Source: Chitinophaga tropicalis (GTDB lineage Bacteria > Bacteroidota > Bacteroidia > Chitinophagales > Chitinophagaceae). Taken from it: a DNA stretch of 64,000 bases. Shown one piece after another: positions 24,345-32,840 of the stretch; within the stretch, counting starts at the first letter, position 1, and every line of letters begins with the position of its first letter. Position numbers and translations under genes: made by a program. A model generated the notes under the pieces. That model was not told the DNA's origin. It made no database searches and saw nothing but the letters and a program-made list of their open reading frames with translations. Where the stretch lies: assembly GCF_009758205.1 (NCBI RefSeq), contig NZ_WRXN01000013.1:168313-232312 (forward strand). The letters are read 5' to 3'.

Positions 24345-26789
24345 ATGAAAAAAAATAAATGGTCATTGCTGCTGGCAATGATGATAGTGAGCGTACAGGG
24401 CATGGCCCAGGTGCGGCAGGAATACCTGCTGGAAAAGGACTGGAAATTTGCTAAAGGAGACCACCCGCAGGCAGAACAAACCGTATTTGATGATGCGCAA
24501 TGGCAAACAGTTACAGTGCCGCATGACTGGGCTATTACCGGTCCGTTTGATGGCAATAATGACCTCCAGAAAGTGGCTATTGTACAGAATGGGGAAACAG
24601 AAGCCGGTATGAAAGCCGGTCGTACAGGCGGACTGCCTTTCATTGGCGCCGGCTGGTACCGTTTATCTTTCGGTGTTCCGGGCTTCCGCCCGGGTAAAAG
24701 GGTAGTGCTGTTGTTTGACGGAGCAATGAGCAATGCCGTTGTTTATGTAAATGGTAAGAAAGCAGGTAACTGGCCTTATGGTTATAACTCTTTCTCTTTT
24801 GATATTACAGACTATATTCATGCAGAAGGAAAGAATACACTGGCCGTAAGACTGGAAAACTTTGCACAATCCTCCCGCTGGTATCCCGGTGCAGGTTTAT
24901 ACCGGAATGTACATCTGATAGTTACTAACGATACTTATGTTCCCGTATGGGGCACTTATATTACCACACCTGTTGTCAGTGCTGATAAAGCTGCTGTTCA
25001 GCTGCGCACTGCTGTTAACAGGAAGGGTACAAAACAGTTGGTGGAGATAAGGACAAGATTGTTGAATGCCGCAGGTAAGGTCATAGCTACTGTTGTAGAC
25101 CAGGTATCGCCGGATAGTACAGCTATAACACAACGGTTCACTATAGAACATCCTGTTCTCTGGAGTCCGGAAACACCGGTATTATATAAAGCTGTAACGC
25201 AGCTGTATGAGGGTAAGCAGCTGAAGGACGAGTATGAAACGCCTTTTGGCATCCGTACTATTGAATATAAAGCCGGCAAAGGTTTCCTGCTGAACGGACA
25301 GGCGCGGAAATTCAAAGGTGTCTGTAACCATCATGATCTTGGTCCGCTGGGGGCTGCAATCAACACTGCAGCATTGCGCAGGCAGATCCGGCTGCTGAAA
25401 GATATGGGTTGTGATGCTATCCGCACATCGCACAACATGCCTGCACCTGAACTGGTAAAGCTATGTGATGAAATGGGAATACTATTGATGGTGGAGTCTT
25501 TTGATGAGTGGAAGGCGCCGAAAGTGAAGAACGGGTATAGCCGGTATTTTGATGAGTGGGTAGAGAAAGACCTGGTGAATATGGTGCATCATTACCGTAA
25601 TAATCCTTCCAATATAATGTGGAGCATAGGGAACGAGGTGCCTGATCAGAGTACAAAGGATGGTAAGGATATTGCCAGAAGGCTGCAGGATATTTGTCAC
25701 CGGGAAGATCCGACCCGTCCTGTAACAGTTGGTATGGACCGTATCGATGATGCTATTAAAATGGGTTTTGCAGCTGTACTTGATATTCCCGGGTTTAACT
25801 ATAAGCCTCACCGTTATCCGGAGGCACACAGTAAGTTACCACAGGGTTTCCTGATGGGTACTGAAACTGCTTCTACGGTAAGTTCGAGAGGGGTATATAA
25901 ATTCCCGCTGGCTTTTTATAAGAACAAGGCATATGATGATAACCAGTGTTCTTCCTATGATTTTGAAGCCTGTTCATGGTCGCAGGTGCCTGACGATGAA
26001 TTTGTGCAGCAGGATGATCTTGATTATGTGATAGGAGAATTTGTATGGACGGGGTTTGATTACCTGGGAGAGCCTACGCCTTATGATGCGAAGTGGCCTT
26101 CACACAGTTCTTACTTTGGTATTTTTGATCTGGCGGGATTACCGAAAGACCGGTTCTATCTCTACAGGAGCAAATGGAACCCTGGTCAGCCTACTATGCA
26201 TATACTTCCTCACTGGACATGGCCTGGCCGCGAAGGCGAGGTAACACCGGTGTTTTGCTACACCAACTATCCATCGGCGGAGCTTTTTGTTAATGGGAAG
26301 AGCATGGGAAGGATATCTAAAGATAGTTCAAGTCGCCAGAGCCGTTACAGGCTGATGTGGAAAGATGTGGTGTATCAGCCCGGTGTTATTAAAGTAGTGG
26401 CTTATGATGTGAATGGGAAGGCAGTAGGGTTGGATAGTGTGAAAACTGCCGGGAAGCCTCACCATATTGTGCTGGAAGCAGATCGTAAACAATTGACTGC
26501 CGATGGTAAGGACCTGGTATATATTACTGCCAGTGTAGTAGATAAAGACGGTAATCTTTGTCCGTCTGCCGATAATCTGCTTCGTTTTAATGTAACGGGC
26601 GCTGGAAGTTTTAAAGCGGTGGCTAATGGTGACGCTACCAGCCTGGAATCTTTTCAGTTGCCGCAGATGAAGGTGTTTAGCGGTAAGCTGGTGTTCATTG
26701 TACGGGCAGGGGAGAAGAAGGGAAGTATTAAAGCTGTTGCGCAATCAGGTGGTTTACAGGATGCGTCCTGTACTGTGAAAGTGCAATAA
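24345..26789 (+). CDS. GH2 beta-galactosidase, exported
   Basis: An 814-residue enzyme with signal peptide (LLLAMMIVSVQGMAQ). It has the GH2 sugar-binding domain (WQTVTVPHDWAITGPFD, GAGWYR), immunoglobulin-like domain and catalytic barrel (VCNHHDLGPLG, CDAIRTSHNMPA, acid/base E431 in SIGNEVPD, probable nucleophile E507 in MGTETAST), followed by additional Ig-like domains from about 600 (PVFCYTNYPSAELFVNGKS). It should remove terminal beta-galactose from oligosaccharides made by the GH53 enzyme. It is the last gene of the operon, and a strong terminator follows. Related GH2 enzymes include beta-glucuronidases and beta-mannosidases; the galactosidase call rests on sequence style and context. 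Confidence 0.9.
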   Translation: MKKNKWSLLLAMMIVSVQGMAQVRQEYLLEKDWKFAKGDHPQAEQTVFDDAQWQTVTVPHDWAITGPFDGNNDLQKVAIVQNGETEAGMKAGRTGGLPFIGAGWYRLSFGVPGFRPGKRVVLLFDGAMSNAVVYVNGKKAGNWPYGYNSFSFDITDYIHAEGKNTLAVRLENFAQSSRWYPGAGLYRNVHLIVTNDTYVPVWGTYITTPVVSADKAAVQLRTAVNRKGTKQLVEIRTRLLNAAGKVIATVVDQVSPDSTAITQRFTIEHPVLWSPETPVLYKAVTQLYEGKQLKDEYETPFGIRTIEYKAGKGFLLNGQARKFKGVCNHHDLGPLGAAINTAALRRQIRLLKDMGCDAIRTSHNMPAPELVKLCDEMGILLMVESFDEWKAPKVKNGYSRYFDEWVEKDLVNMVHHYRNNPSNIMWSIGNEVPDQSTKDGKDIARRLQDICHREDPTRPVTVGMDRIDDAIKMGFAAVLDIPGFNYKPHRYPEAHSKLPQGFLMGTETASTVSSRGVYKFPLAFYKNKAYDDNQCSSYDFEACSWSQVPDDEFVQQDDLDYVIGEFVWTGFDYLGEPTPYDAKWPSHSSYFGIFDLAGLPKDRFYLYRSKWNPGQPTMHILPHWTWPGREGEVTPVFCYTNYPSAELFVNGKSMGRISKDSSSRQSRYRLMWKDVVYQPGVIKVVAYDVNGKAVGLDSVKTAGKPHHIVLEADRKQLTADGKDLVYITASVVDKDGNLCPSADNLLRFNVTGAGSFKAVANGDATSLESFQLPQMKVFSGKLVFIVRAGEKKGSIKAVAQSGGLQDASCTVKVQ

Positions 26790-26850
26790 TTGGTAATAAC
26801 AGGATCAGATCGCCTTCCAAATTTCCATCATTAAAAGAAATCAGCAGCGC

Positions 26851-26970
26851 GCAGCGCAAAAAAGTCCCCTCTCAAAAAAAGGGTTTTGCCGAAACCCTTT
26901 TTTTTGAGCAGTTTTTCTCGCTGTACATCGAAAAGAAATTCAAACTGGTGCACTACTAACAAAAGAGGTT
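26851..26970 (+). repeat. Dispersed intergenic element, copy A (~120 nt)
   Basis: Shares with copy B at 37312-37438, in the same order and near-equal spacing: GCAGSSCARAAAAG with CCCTC and CA soon after, an A-rich/T-rich hairpin, TGAGCA-(G/A)-TTT, a gap of 28-29 nt, TTCAAACyrGTGCA (26939-26952) and AAAAGArrTT. The hairpin loop sequences differ while their outer arms keep the pairing. No coding potential was seen. Confidence 0.6.
26874..26904 (+). terminator. Terminator after the galactan operon
   Basis: The stem A7GGGTTT / AAACCCT7 with a TGCCG loop forms an intrinsic terminator. Because A and T runs flank it on both sides it could work in both directions. It is also the hairpin part of dispersed element copy A. 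Confidence 0.8.
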
Positions 26971-27025
26971 TGACCGGCAGGAATTTGTTTGTTTCTTATC
27001 ATGTCGGAAAACAGAATTTACCCGG

Positions 27026-27053
27026 ATTGGCCGAAAAACGGCCAATTTTTTTT
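27026..27053 (+). terminator. Strong terminator just upstream of the Oar-like receptor
   Basis: ATTGGCCG / CGGCCAAT stem with an A5 loop, followed by a run of T. It lies about 50 nt before the next start codon and about 120 nt after another terminator. It is therefore either a second stop for the galactan operon, the end of a short RNA, or a leader attenuator. Confidence 0.75.
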
Positions 27054-27060
27054 ATATTTA
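27053..27060 (+). promoter_or_regulatory. Promoter-like TATATTTA box
   Basis: TAnnTTTA lies 43 nt before the receptor start codon. The same octamer occurs at 32796 and 54896, 37-39 nt before two other starts. No clear -33 element is seen. Confidence 0.25.
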
Positions 27061-27103
27061 TTAAGTACTCGAGGTAGCTATTCACTCACCCAATATCATA
27101 AAG

Positions 27104-30100
27104 ATGCATCAACCAAGTCTAAATCTAACCAGGGCTTTATTATGCTTATCCATCACGCTTTTCTCTTTAACAAATGCCCGGGCACAGGTTACTACAGCAA
27201 CCCTTAGCGGGGTAGTTAAAACCGAAGCCGGGCAGCCGCTTCCGGGTGCTACTATTAAAGTAACCTATGAGGATGCCGGGATCAACAAGGGGCTTGTAGC
27301 CAAATCAGATGGCAGCTTCCTTGTACCCAACCTCCGTGTGGGTGGCCCGTATACCGTTACAGTCACCTACACCGGCTATGCCACAAAAACAGCTACAGAC
27401 GTTTTCCTCAACCTGGGGCAGAATACTGCACTGGACCTAAGATTATCAGAAGCGGCCGGCAAACTGAACGAGGTGGTTATCAGCGGCCGTTCTACTATTT
27501 TTAATGATCAGCGTACCGGCGCCTCCACCAATATCGGCGCCACGCAGATCAGGCAACTACCTACCATTTCCCGGTCGGCAGATGATTACCTGCGGCTAAC
27601 ACCTTCAGCCTCACCTACGTACAACGGGATATCCTTTGCCGGCAGGAACGGGCAATATAATAACTTCTCACTGGACGGGGCGGTGTTCAATAACCCGTTT
27701 GGACTGGACGCACCTACTCCCGGCGGACAAACAAACGCACAGCCTATCTCTCTGGACGCTATTGATCAGATACAGATCAATATTGCTCCTTACGATGTTA
27801 CGCAGTCCGGTTTTACCGGCGCGGGTGTAAATACCGTTACCAAAAGCGGGAGTAACAAATTTGCCGGTACGGTATACGCCTTTTTCCGTAATGATGCCCT
27901 TACCGGCAGTAAGGTAGACGGACAGAAGCTGACCGTACCTACACTGAACCAGTTCCAGGCAGGCTTCTCGCTGGGCGGCGCCATTAAAAAGAACAAGCTG
28001 TATTACTTCATCAACTTCGAATCAGAACAGCGTAAAGATGAAGTCAGCGCTTATGTAGCCCGGAACAACGACAATGCCGGTGGTATTACCACTTCCCGCG
28101 TGCTGGAATCAGACCTCGTAGCAGTAAGCAACCTGCTGAACCAGCGGTACGGTTATATTACCGGTCCTTACCAGCATTACGACCTTTCCCGCAGCAATTA
28201 TAAGTGGCTGGCAAAACTGGACTGGGTGATCAACAGTAAACATACCCTTTCATTCACCTATAACGGGCTGAATGCCTCCCAGGAAAAACCGGCGCATCCC
28301 AATGCTATCAATCGCCGCGGACCAGATGCCATCACCCTGCAATTCCGTAATTCAGGTTATAAGATGATCAATAAACTGCACTCCTTCGGCCTGGAGCTTA
28401 AATCGGATTTCAATGATACATATGCGAACAAGTTTCGTGCTGTATTTACGACCTTCAGGGATAAGCGGGACCCTTTCTCAGCGCCCTTCCCTGTGCTCAA
28501 TATCACCAAATATAATGTACCTTATATTGTTGCCGGGTATGAACCTTTTTCTATCAACAACCGCCTGAACCAGGACGCCCTTCAGCTGACGGACAATTTC
28601 AATATTATCCTGCCCAAACATACACTGACCATAGGAGCCTCCTATGAACAGTTCAAGTTTGGTAACTCCTTCAACCTGACCGGCTTTGGCTTCACTGTAT
28701 TCTCAGGTGTGGATATCAATACTTTCCTGACCACAGCTGCAGCAGGCGCGTATGATAATAATGTGACCTATGCAAGGAACCGTGCTGCGGCCGACAAATG
28801 GACCTGGTACTACCTTACAGTAGGACAGCTTTCTGCCTATCTGCAGGATGAATGGCATGCAGCACCCAACTTTAAAGTAACCTATGGGGTACGCTTTGAT
28901 AAAGCGCTGTATTTCCCGTCCAAAGCCAGCTATAACAGTCCTAATGTCAATGCTGACGGTACTTATGCAGGTACCAATACCACCGGTTCCCCAACTGTTC
29001 CTAACAGGGACAACCTCACATTGTACGATCCTAACGGTAACCCCGTAAGCAATGGCGCCGGCCAGGAGATAGATAACACTCGTATGCCTACCGGCAAAAT
29101 ACTGGTATCTCCCCGCCTGGGCTTTAACTGGGATATTAAAGGAGATAAGACAGTACAGTTGCGTGGTGGTACCGGCCTGTTTACCGGCCGTTTCCCCTTT
29201 GTATGGCTGGGTAACGCCATTGGTAACCCCTTCACCGGTTATTACAACGTAACGGCCCGCAACTTCAAATGGCCGCAGATCTGGCGTTCCAATATAGGAC
29301 TGGATTATAGACTGCCCACAGGTACTATCCTTACAGGCGATGTGGCTTACTCTAAAGACGTGAACGCCATGATGGTGCGTGACTATGGGCTGGGTATACC
29401 TACAGGCGTCCTGAACTCAGGCACTGCCGATACCCGTAGTGTTTATACTGCCGCCAACAAAGGCAATACCGGTACTTATGTGTTTACCAACGCCAAAGTG
29501 GGTTATTCGTTCAATACTTCCTTCCAGGCCCAGCAAACTTTCAAAAAAGGATATTTCCTGATGTTGGGTTACAACTATCTTATTGCTAAAGATGCCAGCT
29601 CTATCTCTGCTGAGATATCCGGAGACGCTTTTGACCGTAACCCTGTATTGGGCAACGCCAATAAAGCCATAGAGTCCACTTCGCTGTACGGCAATACACA
29701 CCGCTTTACCCTGGCTGGTATAAAGAAATTTGAATACGGTAAAGGTAAGTATGCTACTACCGTTTCATTCTTCAGCAGCTGGACAAGCGGCAACCGCTTC
29801 TCCTATGTATACGGAGGCGATGTGAATAATGATGGCTCATTTGCGAATGACCTGCTGTATGTACCTACACAGTCGGAGATCTCCAAAATGAACTTTGCAA
29901 CACTGACAGACGCAGAAGGTAATCAACAGAATGCTGCCGCGCAGGGAGCTGCACTGGAAGCATTCATACAACAGGACAAATACCTGCGTTCCCACCGTGG
30001 TCAGTATACGGGTAAATATGCAGGTGCAACACCCTGGTTCAGTCAGCTGGACATGCGTATCCTGCAGGATTTCAACTTCCATTCCAAAGAGCGTGTCAGC

Positions 30101-30334
30101 ACCATTCAGATCAGCATGGATGTTGTGAACCTGGGCAACCTGATCAACAGTAAATGGGGCGTACGTAAATATGCCAGTGCTTCCGGTTATTATCAGCCGT
30201 TGACATATACCGGTGTGGATGGACAGGGAAAAGCCATTTACCAGTTTGATCCTTCACAGAAAAGTACATTCATTGCCAGCCCTGACCTGCCTTCAAGATG
30301 GCAGATCCAGTTTGGTGCACGTTATATTTTCTGA
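27104..30334 (+). CDS. TonB-dependent receptor, Oar-like
   Basis: A 1076-residue outer-membrane protein. The signal peptide (LLCLSITLFSLTNARAQ) is followed by a carboxypeptidase-like regulatory domain (about 33-115, LSGVVKTEAGQPLPGATIKV), a plug (LDAIDQIQINIAPYDVTQSG, VNTVTKSGSNKFAGTVYAFFRND) and a long beta-barrel ending in WQIQFGARYIF. The APYDVTQSGFTGAGVNTVTKSG pattern marks the Oar-like branch, not SusC, and no susD gene lies beside it. Such receptors are linked to protein or peptide import or surface functions, and the ligand is unknown here. Terminators on both sides show a single-gene transcript. Confidence 0.93.
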   Translation: MHQPSLNLTRALLCLSITLFSLTNARAQVTTATLSGVVKTEAGQPLPGATIKVTYEDAGINKGLVAKSDGSFLVPNLRVGGPYTVTVTYTGYATKTATDVFLNLGQNTALDLRLSEAAGKLNEVVISGRSTIFNDQRTGASTNIGATQIRQLPTISRSADDYLRLTPSASPTYNGISFAGRNGQYNNFSLDGAVFNNPFGLDAPTPGGQTNAQPISLDAIDQIQINIAPYDVTQSGFTGAGVNTVTKSGSNKFAGTVYAFFRNDALTGSKVDGQKLTVPTLNQFQAGFSLGGAIKKNKLYYFINFESEQRKDEVSAYVARNNDNAGGITTSRVLESDLVAVSNLLNQRYGYITGPYQHYDLSRSNYKWLAKLDWVINSKHTLSFTYNGLNASQEKPAHPNAINRRGPDAITLQFRNSGYKMINKLHSFGLELKSDFNDTYANKFRAVFTTFRDKRDPFSAPFPVLNITKYNVPYIVAGYEPFSINNRLNQDALQLTDNFNIILPKHTLTIGASYEQFKFGNSFNLTGFGFTVFSGVDINTFLTTAAAGAYDNNVTYARNRAAADKWTWYYLTVGQLSAYLQDEWHAAPNFKVTYGVRFDKALYFPSKASYNSPNVNADGTYAGTNTTGSPTVPNRDNLTLYDPNGNPVSNGAGQEIDNTRMPTGKILVSPRLGFNWDIKGDKTVQLRGGTGLFTGRFPFVWLGNAIGNPFTGYYNVTARNFKWPQIWRSNIGLDYRLPTGTILTGDVAYSKDVNAMMVRDYGLGIPTGVLNSGTADTRSVYTAANKGNTGTYVFTNAKVGYSFNTSFQAQQTFKKGYFLMLGYNYLIAKDASSISAEISGDAFDRNPVLGNANKAIESTSLYGNTHRFTLAGIKKFEYGKGKYATTVSFFSSWTSGNRFSYVYGGDVNNDGSFANDLLYVPTQSEISKMNFATLTDAEGNQQNAAAQGAALEAFIQQDKYLRSHRGQYTGKYAGATPWFSQLDMRILQDFNFHSKERVSTIQISMDVVNLGNLINSKWGVRKYASASGYYQPLTYTGVDGQGKAIYQFDPSQKSTFIASPDLPSRWQIQFGARYIF

Positions 30335-30360
30335 TCCGTTTGTTTTGCCACATAGAAAAA

Positions 30361-30396
30361 AACGCCACATGGTCTTACTGTGTGGCGTTCCTTTTT
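30361..30396 (+). terminator. Terminator after the Oar-like receptor
   Basis: AACGCCACA / TGTGGCGTT stem with an 11-nt loop, then CCTTTTT. It begins 27 nt after the stop codon. Confidence 0.8.
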
Positions 30397-30464
30397 ATAA
30401 CAGAAATAAACGGCATCTCCTATGTTTTTACGGGGCCTCTAAATTATTTTCACAGTATTGCTTT

Positions 30465-30472
30465 TACCTTTA
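30465..30472 (+). promoter_or_regulatory. Promoter-like TACCTTTA box
   Basis: A one-mismatch TAnnTTTG box 31 nt upstream of the thioredoxin-like gene. The -33 region is not clear. Confidence 0.25.
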
Positions 30473-30503
30473 GTCAGCGCCTGTAATTCTTATACTACTC
30501 CAT

Positions 30504-31001
30504 ATGCTTCGCGTTACCTTGTTTGTTATAATATTCTGCCTGACAGCCTGCTTTGGCCGGAAGCCTGCAAGCACCGGGCTGGAAGGTAAATCTATGCCAA
30601 CTTTCAATCTCTTACTTATTGACAGCGTTACTTATCTGAACACCGGGAATATTCCCGGTGGAAAGGAAACTGTAATTTTTGGATTCACTCCGTTCTGCCC
30701 CCATTGCCGCGCACAGCTGGAAGAAATGCTGGGAGATATGGATAGTCTGCAGCATTTGCAGTTTTACATGGTGTCAGGTTTTCCCATGCCGGAAATTCAG
30801 CGGTTCATGAAGAAATATGAATTGGAGAAATATGGGAATGTAAAGGTAGGGAGAGATACTGCCGACGTTATAGCGAGGTATTTCAAAGCGCCCGGAGCTC
30901 CTTATACAGCTATTTATGATAAGGATAAAAAGTTGATCAGGTATTTCCTGGGAAGAATAAAGAGTAAAGACATCCTGGCTGCAGCGCAACTCAGGCCTTG
31001 A
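30504..31001 (+). CDS. Thioredoxin-fold lipoprotein (TlpA/redoxin-like)
   Basis: A 165-residue lipoprotein with the signal LRVTLFVIIFCLTACFG, where the lipobox is LTAC. The active-site motif CPHC in FGFTPFCPHCRAQLEEM sits after the first beta strand of a thioredoxin fold, and a cis-Pro loop is visible in APGAPYTAIYDKDKKLI. It probably acts as a periplasm-facing thiol-disulfide or peroxide reductase. No disulfide partner gene lies next to it, and terminators lie on both sides. The exact family (TlpA, AhpC-TSA or unassigned) is not certain. A link to the Cys-rich lanthipeptide is too distant to suggest. Confidence 0.8.
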   Translation: MLRVTLFVIIFCLTACFGRKPASTGLEGKSMPTFNLLLIDSVTYLNTGNIPGGKETVIFGFTPFCPHCRAQLEEMLGDMDSLQHLQFYMVSGFPMPEIQRFMKKYELEKYGNVKVGRDTADVIARYFKAPGAPYTAIYDKDKKLIRYFLGRIKSKDILAAAQLRP

Positions 31002-31037
31002 AAATTGTGGTTAATCTTGCCGGGCAATGATTAACAG

Positions 31038-31076
31038 CAAAGGTTACCGCTTCTGAACAACGGTAACCTTTGTCGT
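31038..31076 (+). terminator. Hairpin after the thioredoxin-like gene
   Basis: A perfect 12-bp stem (CAAAGGTTACCG / CGGTAACCTTTG) with an 11-nt loop. The following T-run is short (TCGTTTAAAA), so termination may be imperfect. Confidence 0.6.
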
Positions 31077-31231
31077 TTAAAAAAGAAAAGCCGCCCTTAA
31101 AAGAGCAGCTGTCTGATATCCCTATACCTATGAAATATTGGCCCCGAAAATACAAATCGGGTTTCTCTTATTAGTTAATGGGATGTTAACAGAATTAAAA
31201 AAGTCTGTCAGTTTTATAAAAGTCTATTGAT

Positions 31232-31262
31232 TTTGTAGAGTAACTACAACGCCTTACCTTTG
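31232..31262 (+). promoter_or_regulatory. Bacteroidota-type promoter of the amino acid permease
   Basis: TTTG at 31232-31235, a 19-nt spacer and TACCTTTG at 31255-31262. This fits the known -33/-7 consensus (TTTG, TAnnTTTG) for the primary sigma factor of the phylum. It is the best-formed promoter in the window. The start codon is 17 nt downstream, so the leader would be only about 10 nt. Confidence 0.65.
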
Positions 31263-31278
31263 CCGGCAAACTTTACCT

Positions 31279-32721
31279 GTGATAAAAAAGTCAATCGAGA
31301 GCCTGCAGCTGGAAGCGGCGCAGAGCGGCAGCAATACATTAAGACGTAGCCTTGGAGGCATTAACCTGATAGCCATAGGGATAGGTGTGATCATCGGGGC
31401 AGGGTTGTTTTCACTGACAGGCCTTGCAGCCGCCAATAACGCAGGTCCGGCCGTTATATTATCTTTCGTACTGGCGGCGGTAGGTTGTGCCTTCAGCGCC
31501 CTCTGTTACGCAGAAATGGCCAGTATGGTGCCAGTGGCAGGAAGCGCCTATACCTACGCCTATGCTACTCTCGGAGAACTTTTTGCCTGGATAATAGGAT
31601 GGGACCTGGTGCTGGAATACTCCGTAGGCGCTGCCACGGTAGGCATCAGCTGGTCTCAGTACCTGGTCTCTTTCCTCGATAAATTTAATATACACCTGCC
31701 TGCCCAGCTGGTAGCTTCTCCTTTTGAGCTGATCACGCTGGCTGACGGCACCCGGATACACGGGTATATTAACCTGCCGGCAGTACTCATTATAGTATTC
31801 ATTACTTCCATTATCATTTTCGGTACCAAAGGCTCTGCTTTCTTCAATGCCATTGTGGTGGCATTAAAGGTAGGCGTGGTACTGGTATTCATAGCCCTGG
31901 GCTGGCATTATATCAACCCGGAAAATTACAAGCCATTCATTCCAAGGAACACGGGAGAATTTGGCAGCTTCGGATGGAGCGGCATCCTGCGTGGGGCAGG
32001 AGTAGTGTTCTTTGTCTTCATAGGCTTTGACATTGTAGCCACTATGGCCCAGGAAACGAGGAATCCCAAACGGAATATGCCTATAGGCATCCTCGGGTCC
32101 CTGATCATATGTACTATACTGTTTGTACTTTTCGGTTATGTGATGACCGGTCTGGCCCACTATACGGCCTTTAAAGGCAGCGCCGCACCTGTGGCGGTGG
32201 CTATAAAGAATACTCCCTACGAATGGCTCTTCATAGCCGTTATTGCTGCTATACTGATAGGCTATACTTCTGTGATCCTGGTAGACTTGCTGGGACAATC
32301 CAGGGTATTTTACTCTATGAGTAAGGATGGTCTGCTGCCGCAGATCTTCTCCCAGCTGCATCCCCGTTTTGCCACTCCTTACAAGTCCAATATAGTGCTG
32401 TGCATTTTTATCAGCCTTTTTGCCGGCCTTGTACCCTTAAAGGTAGTAGGAGAGATGACCAGCATTGGCACCCTGCTGGCCTTTGTAATGGTCTGCCTGG
32501 GAGTATTGATACTCCGTTATAAACAGCCGGACCTGCCCAGGGCATTCAGAACGCCTTTTGTACCGGTAGTACCCATACTGGGCATACTTACCTGCCTGCT
32601 CATGATGGTTTCCCTGCCGCTGGATACCTGGATCCGCCTTATTGTCTGGCTGGTGCTGGGTTTCATTATCTACTTCGGCTATGGAATTAAAAACAGTAAG
32701 CTGCGCAGACAACTGCAGTAA
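31279..32721 (+). CDS. APC-family amino acid permease (cationic amino acid transporter type)
   Basis: A 480-residue inner-membrane protein with about 12 helices, starting with GTG. The N-terminal RSLGGINLIAIGIGVIIGAGLFSLTGLAAANNAGPAVILSF (read in two parts) is the hallmark of the CAT/YfnA branch of the APC superfamily: a first broken helix with GIGVIIGAGLF, and then SFVLAAVGCAFSALCYAEMASMVP. FVFIGFDIVATMAQETRNPKRNMP is the matching helix-6 region. It takes up amino acids by proton symport; specificity is not predictable. It has its own promoter and is monocistronic. Confidence 0.92.
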   Translation: MIKKSIESLQLEAAQSGSNTLRRSLGGINLIAIGIGVIIGAGLFSLTGLAAANNAGPAVILSFVLAAVGCAFSALCYAEMASMVPVAGSAYTYAYATLGELFAWIIGWDLVLEYSVGAATVGISWSQYLVSFLDKFNIHLPAQLVASPFELITLADGTRIHGYINLPAVLIIVFITSIIIFGTKGSAFFNAIVVALKVGVVLVFIALGWHYINPENYKPFIPRNTGEFGSFGWSGILRGAGVVFFVFIGFDIVATMAQETRNPKRNMPIGILGSLIICTILFVLFGYVMTGLAHYTAFKGSAAPVAVAIKNTPYEWLFIAVIAAILIGYTSVILVDLLGQSRVFYSMSKDGLLPQIFSQLHPRFATPYKSNIVLCIFISLFAGLVPLKVVGEMTSIGTLLAFVMVCLGVLILRYKQPDLPRAFRTPFVPVVPILGILTCLLMMVSLPLDTWIRLIVWLVLGFIIYFGYGIKNSKLRRQLQ

Positions 32722-32795
32722 CCCCGGGCATTTCACCTTTACTGGAGCAGAACAGCCACTTGTCATTTTATAAAATGATACGGGGCTGCGTTTCT

Positions 32796-32803
32796 TATAT
32801 TTA
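32796..32803 (+). promoter_or_regulatory. Promoter-like TATATTTA box
   Basis: TAnnTTTA 37 nt upstream of the protease start codon, at a position similar to the boxes before the genes at 27104 and 54943. Confidence 0.25.
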
Positions 32804-32840
32804 CCGGCCTTACAACAAGATCCAGTTCATTCATCAGCTT

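Noticed and set aside
30504..31001. Thioredoxin-like lipoprotein as part of lanthipeptide maturation
   Set aside because: It is 20 kb from the cluster, separated by several terminators, and has no specific link to it.
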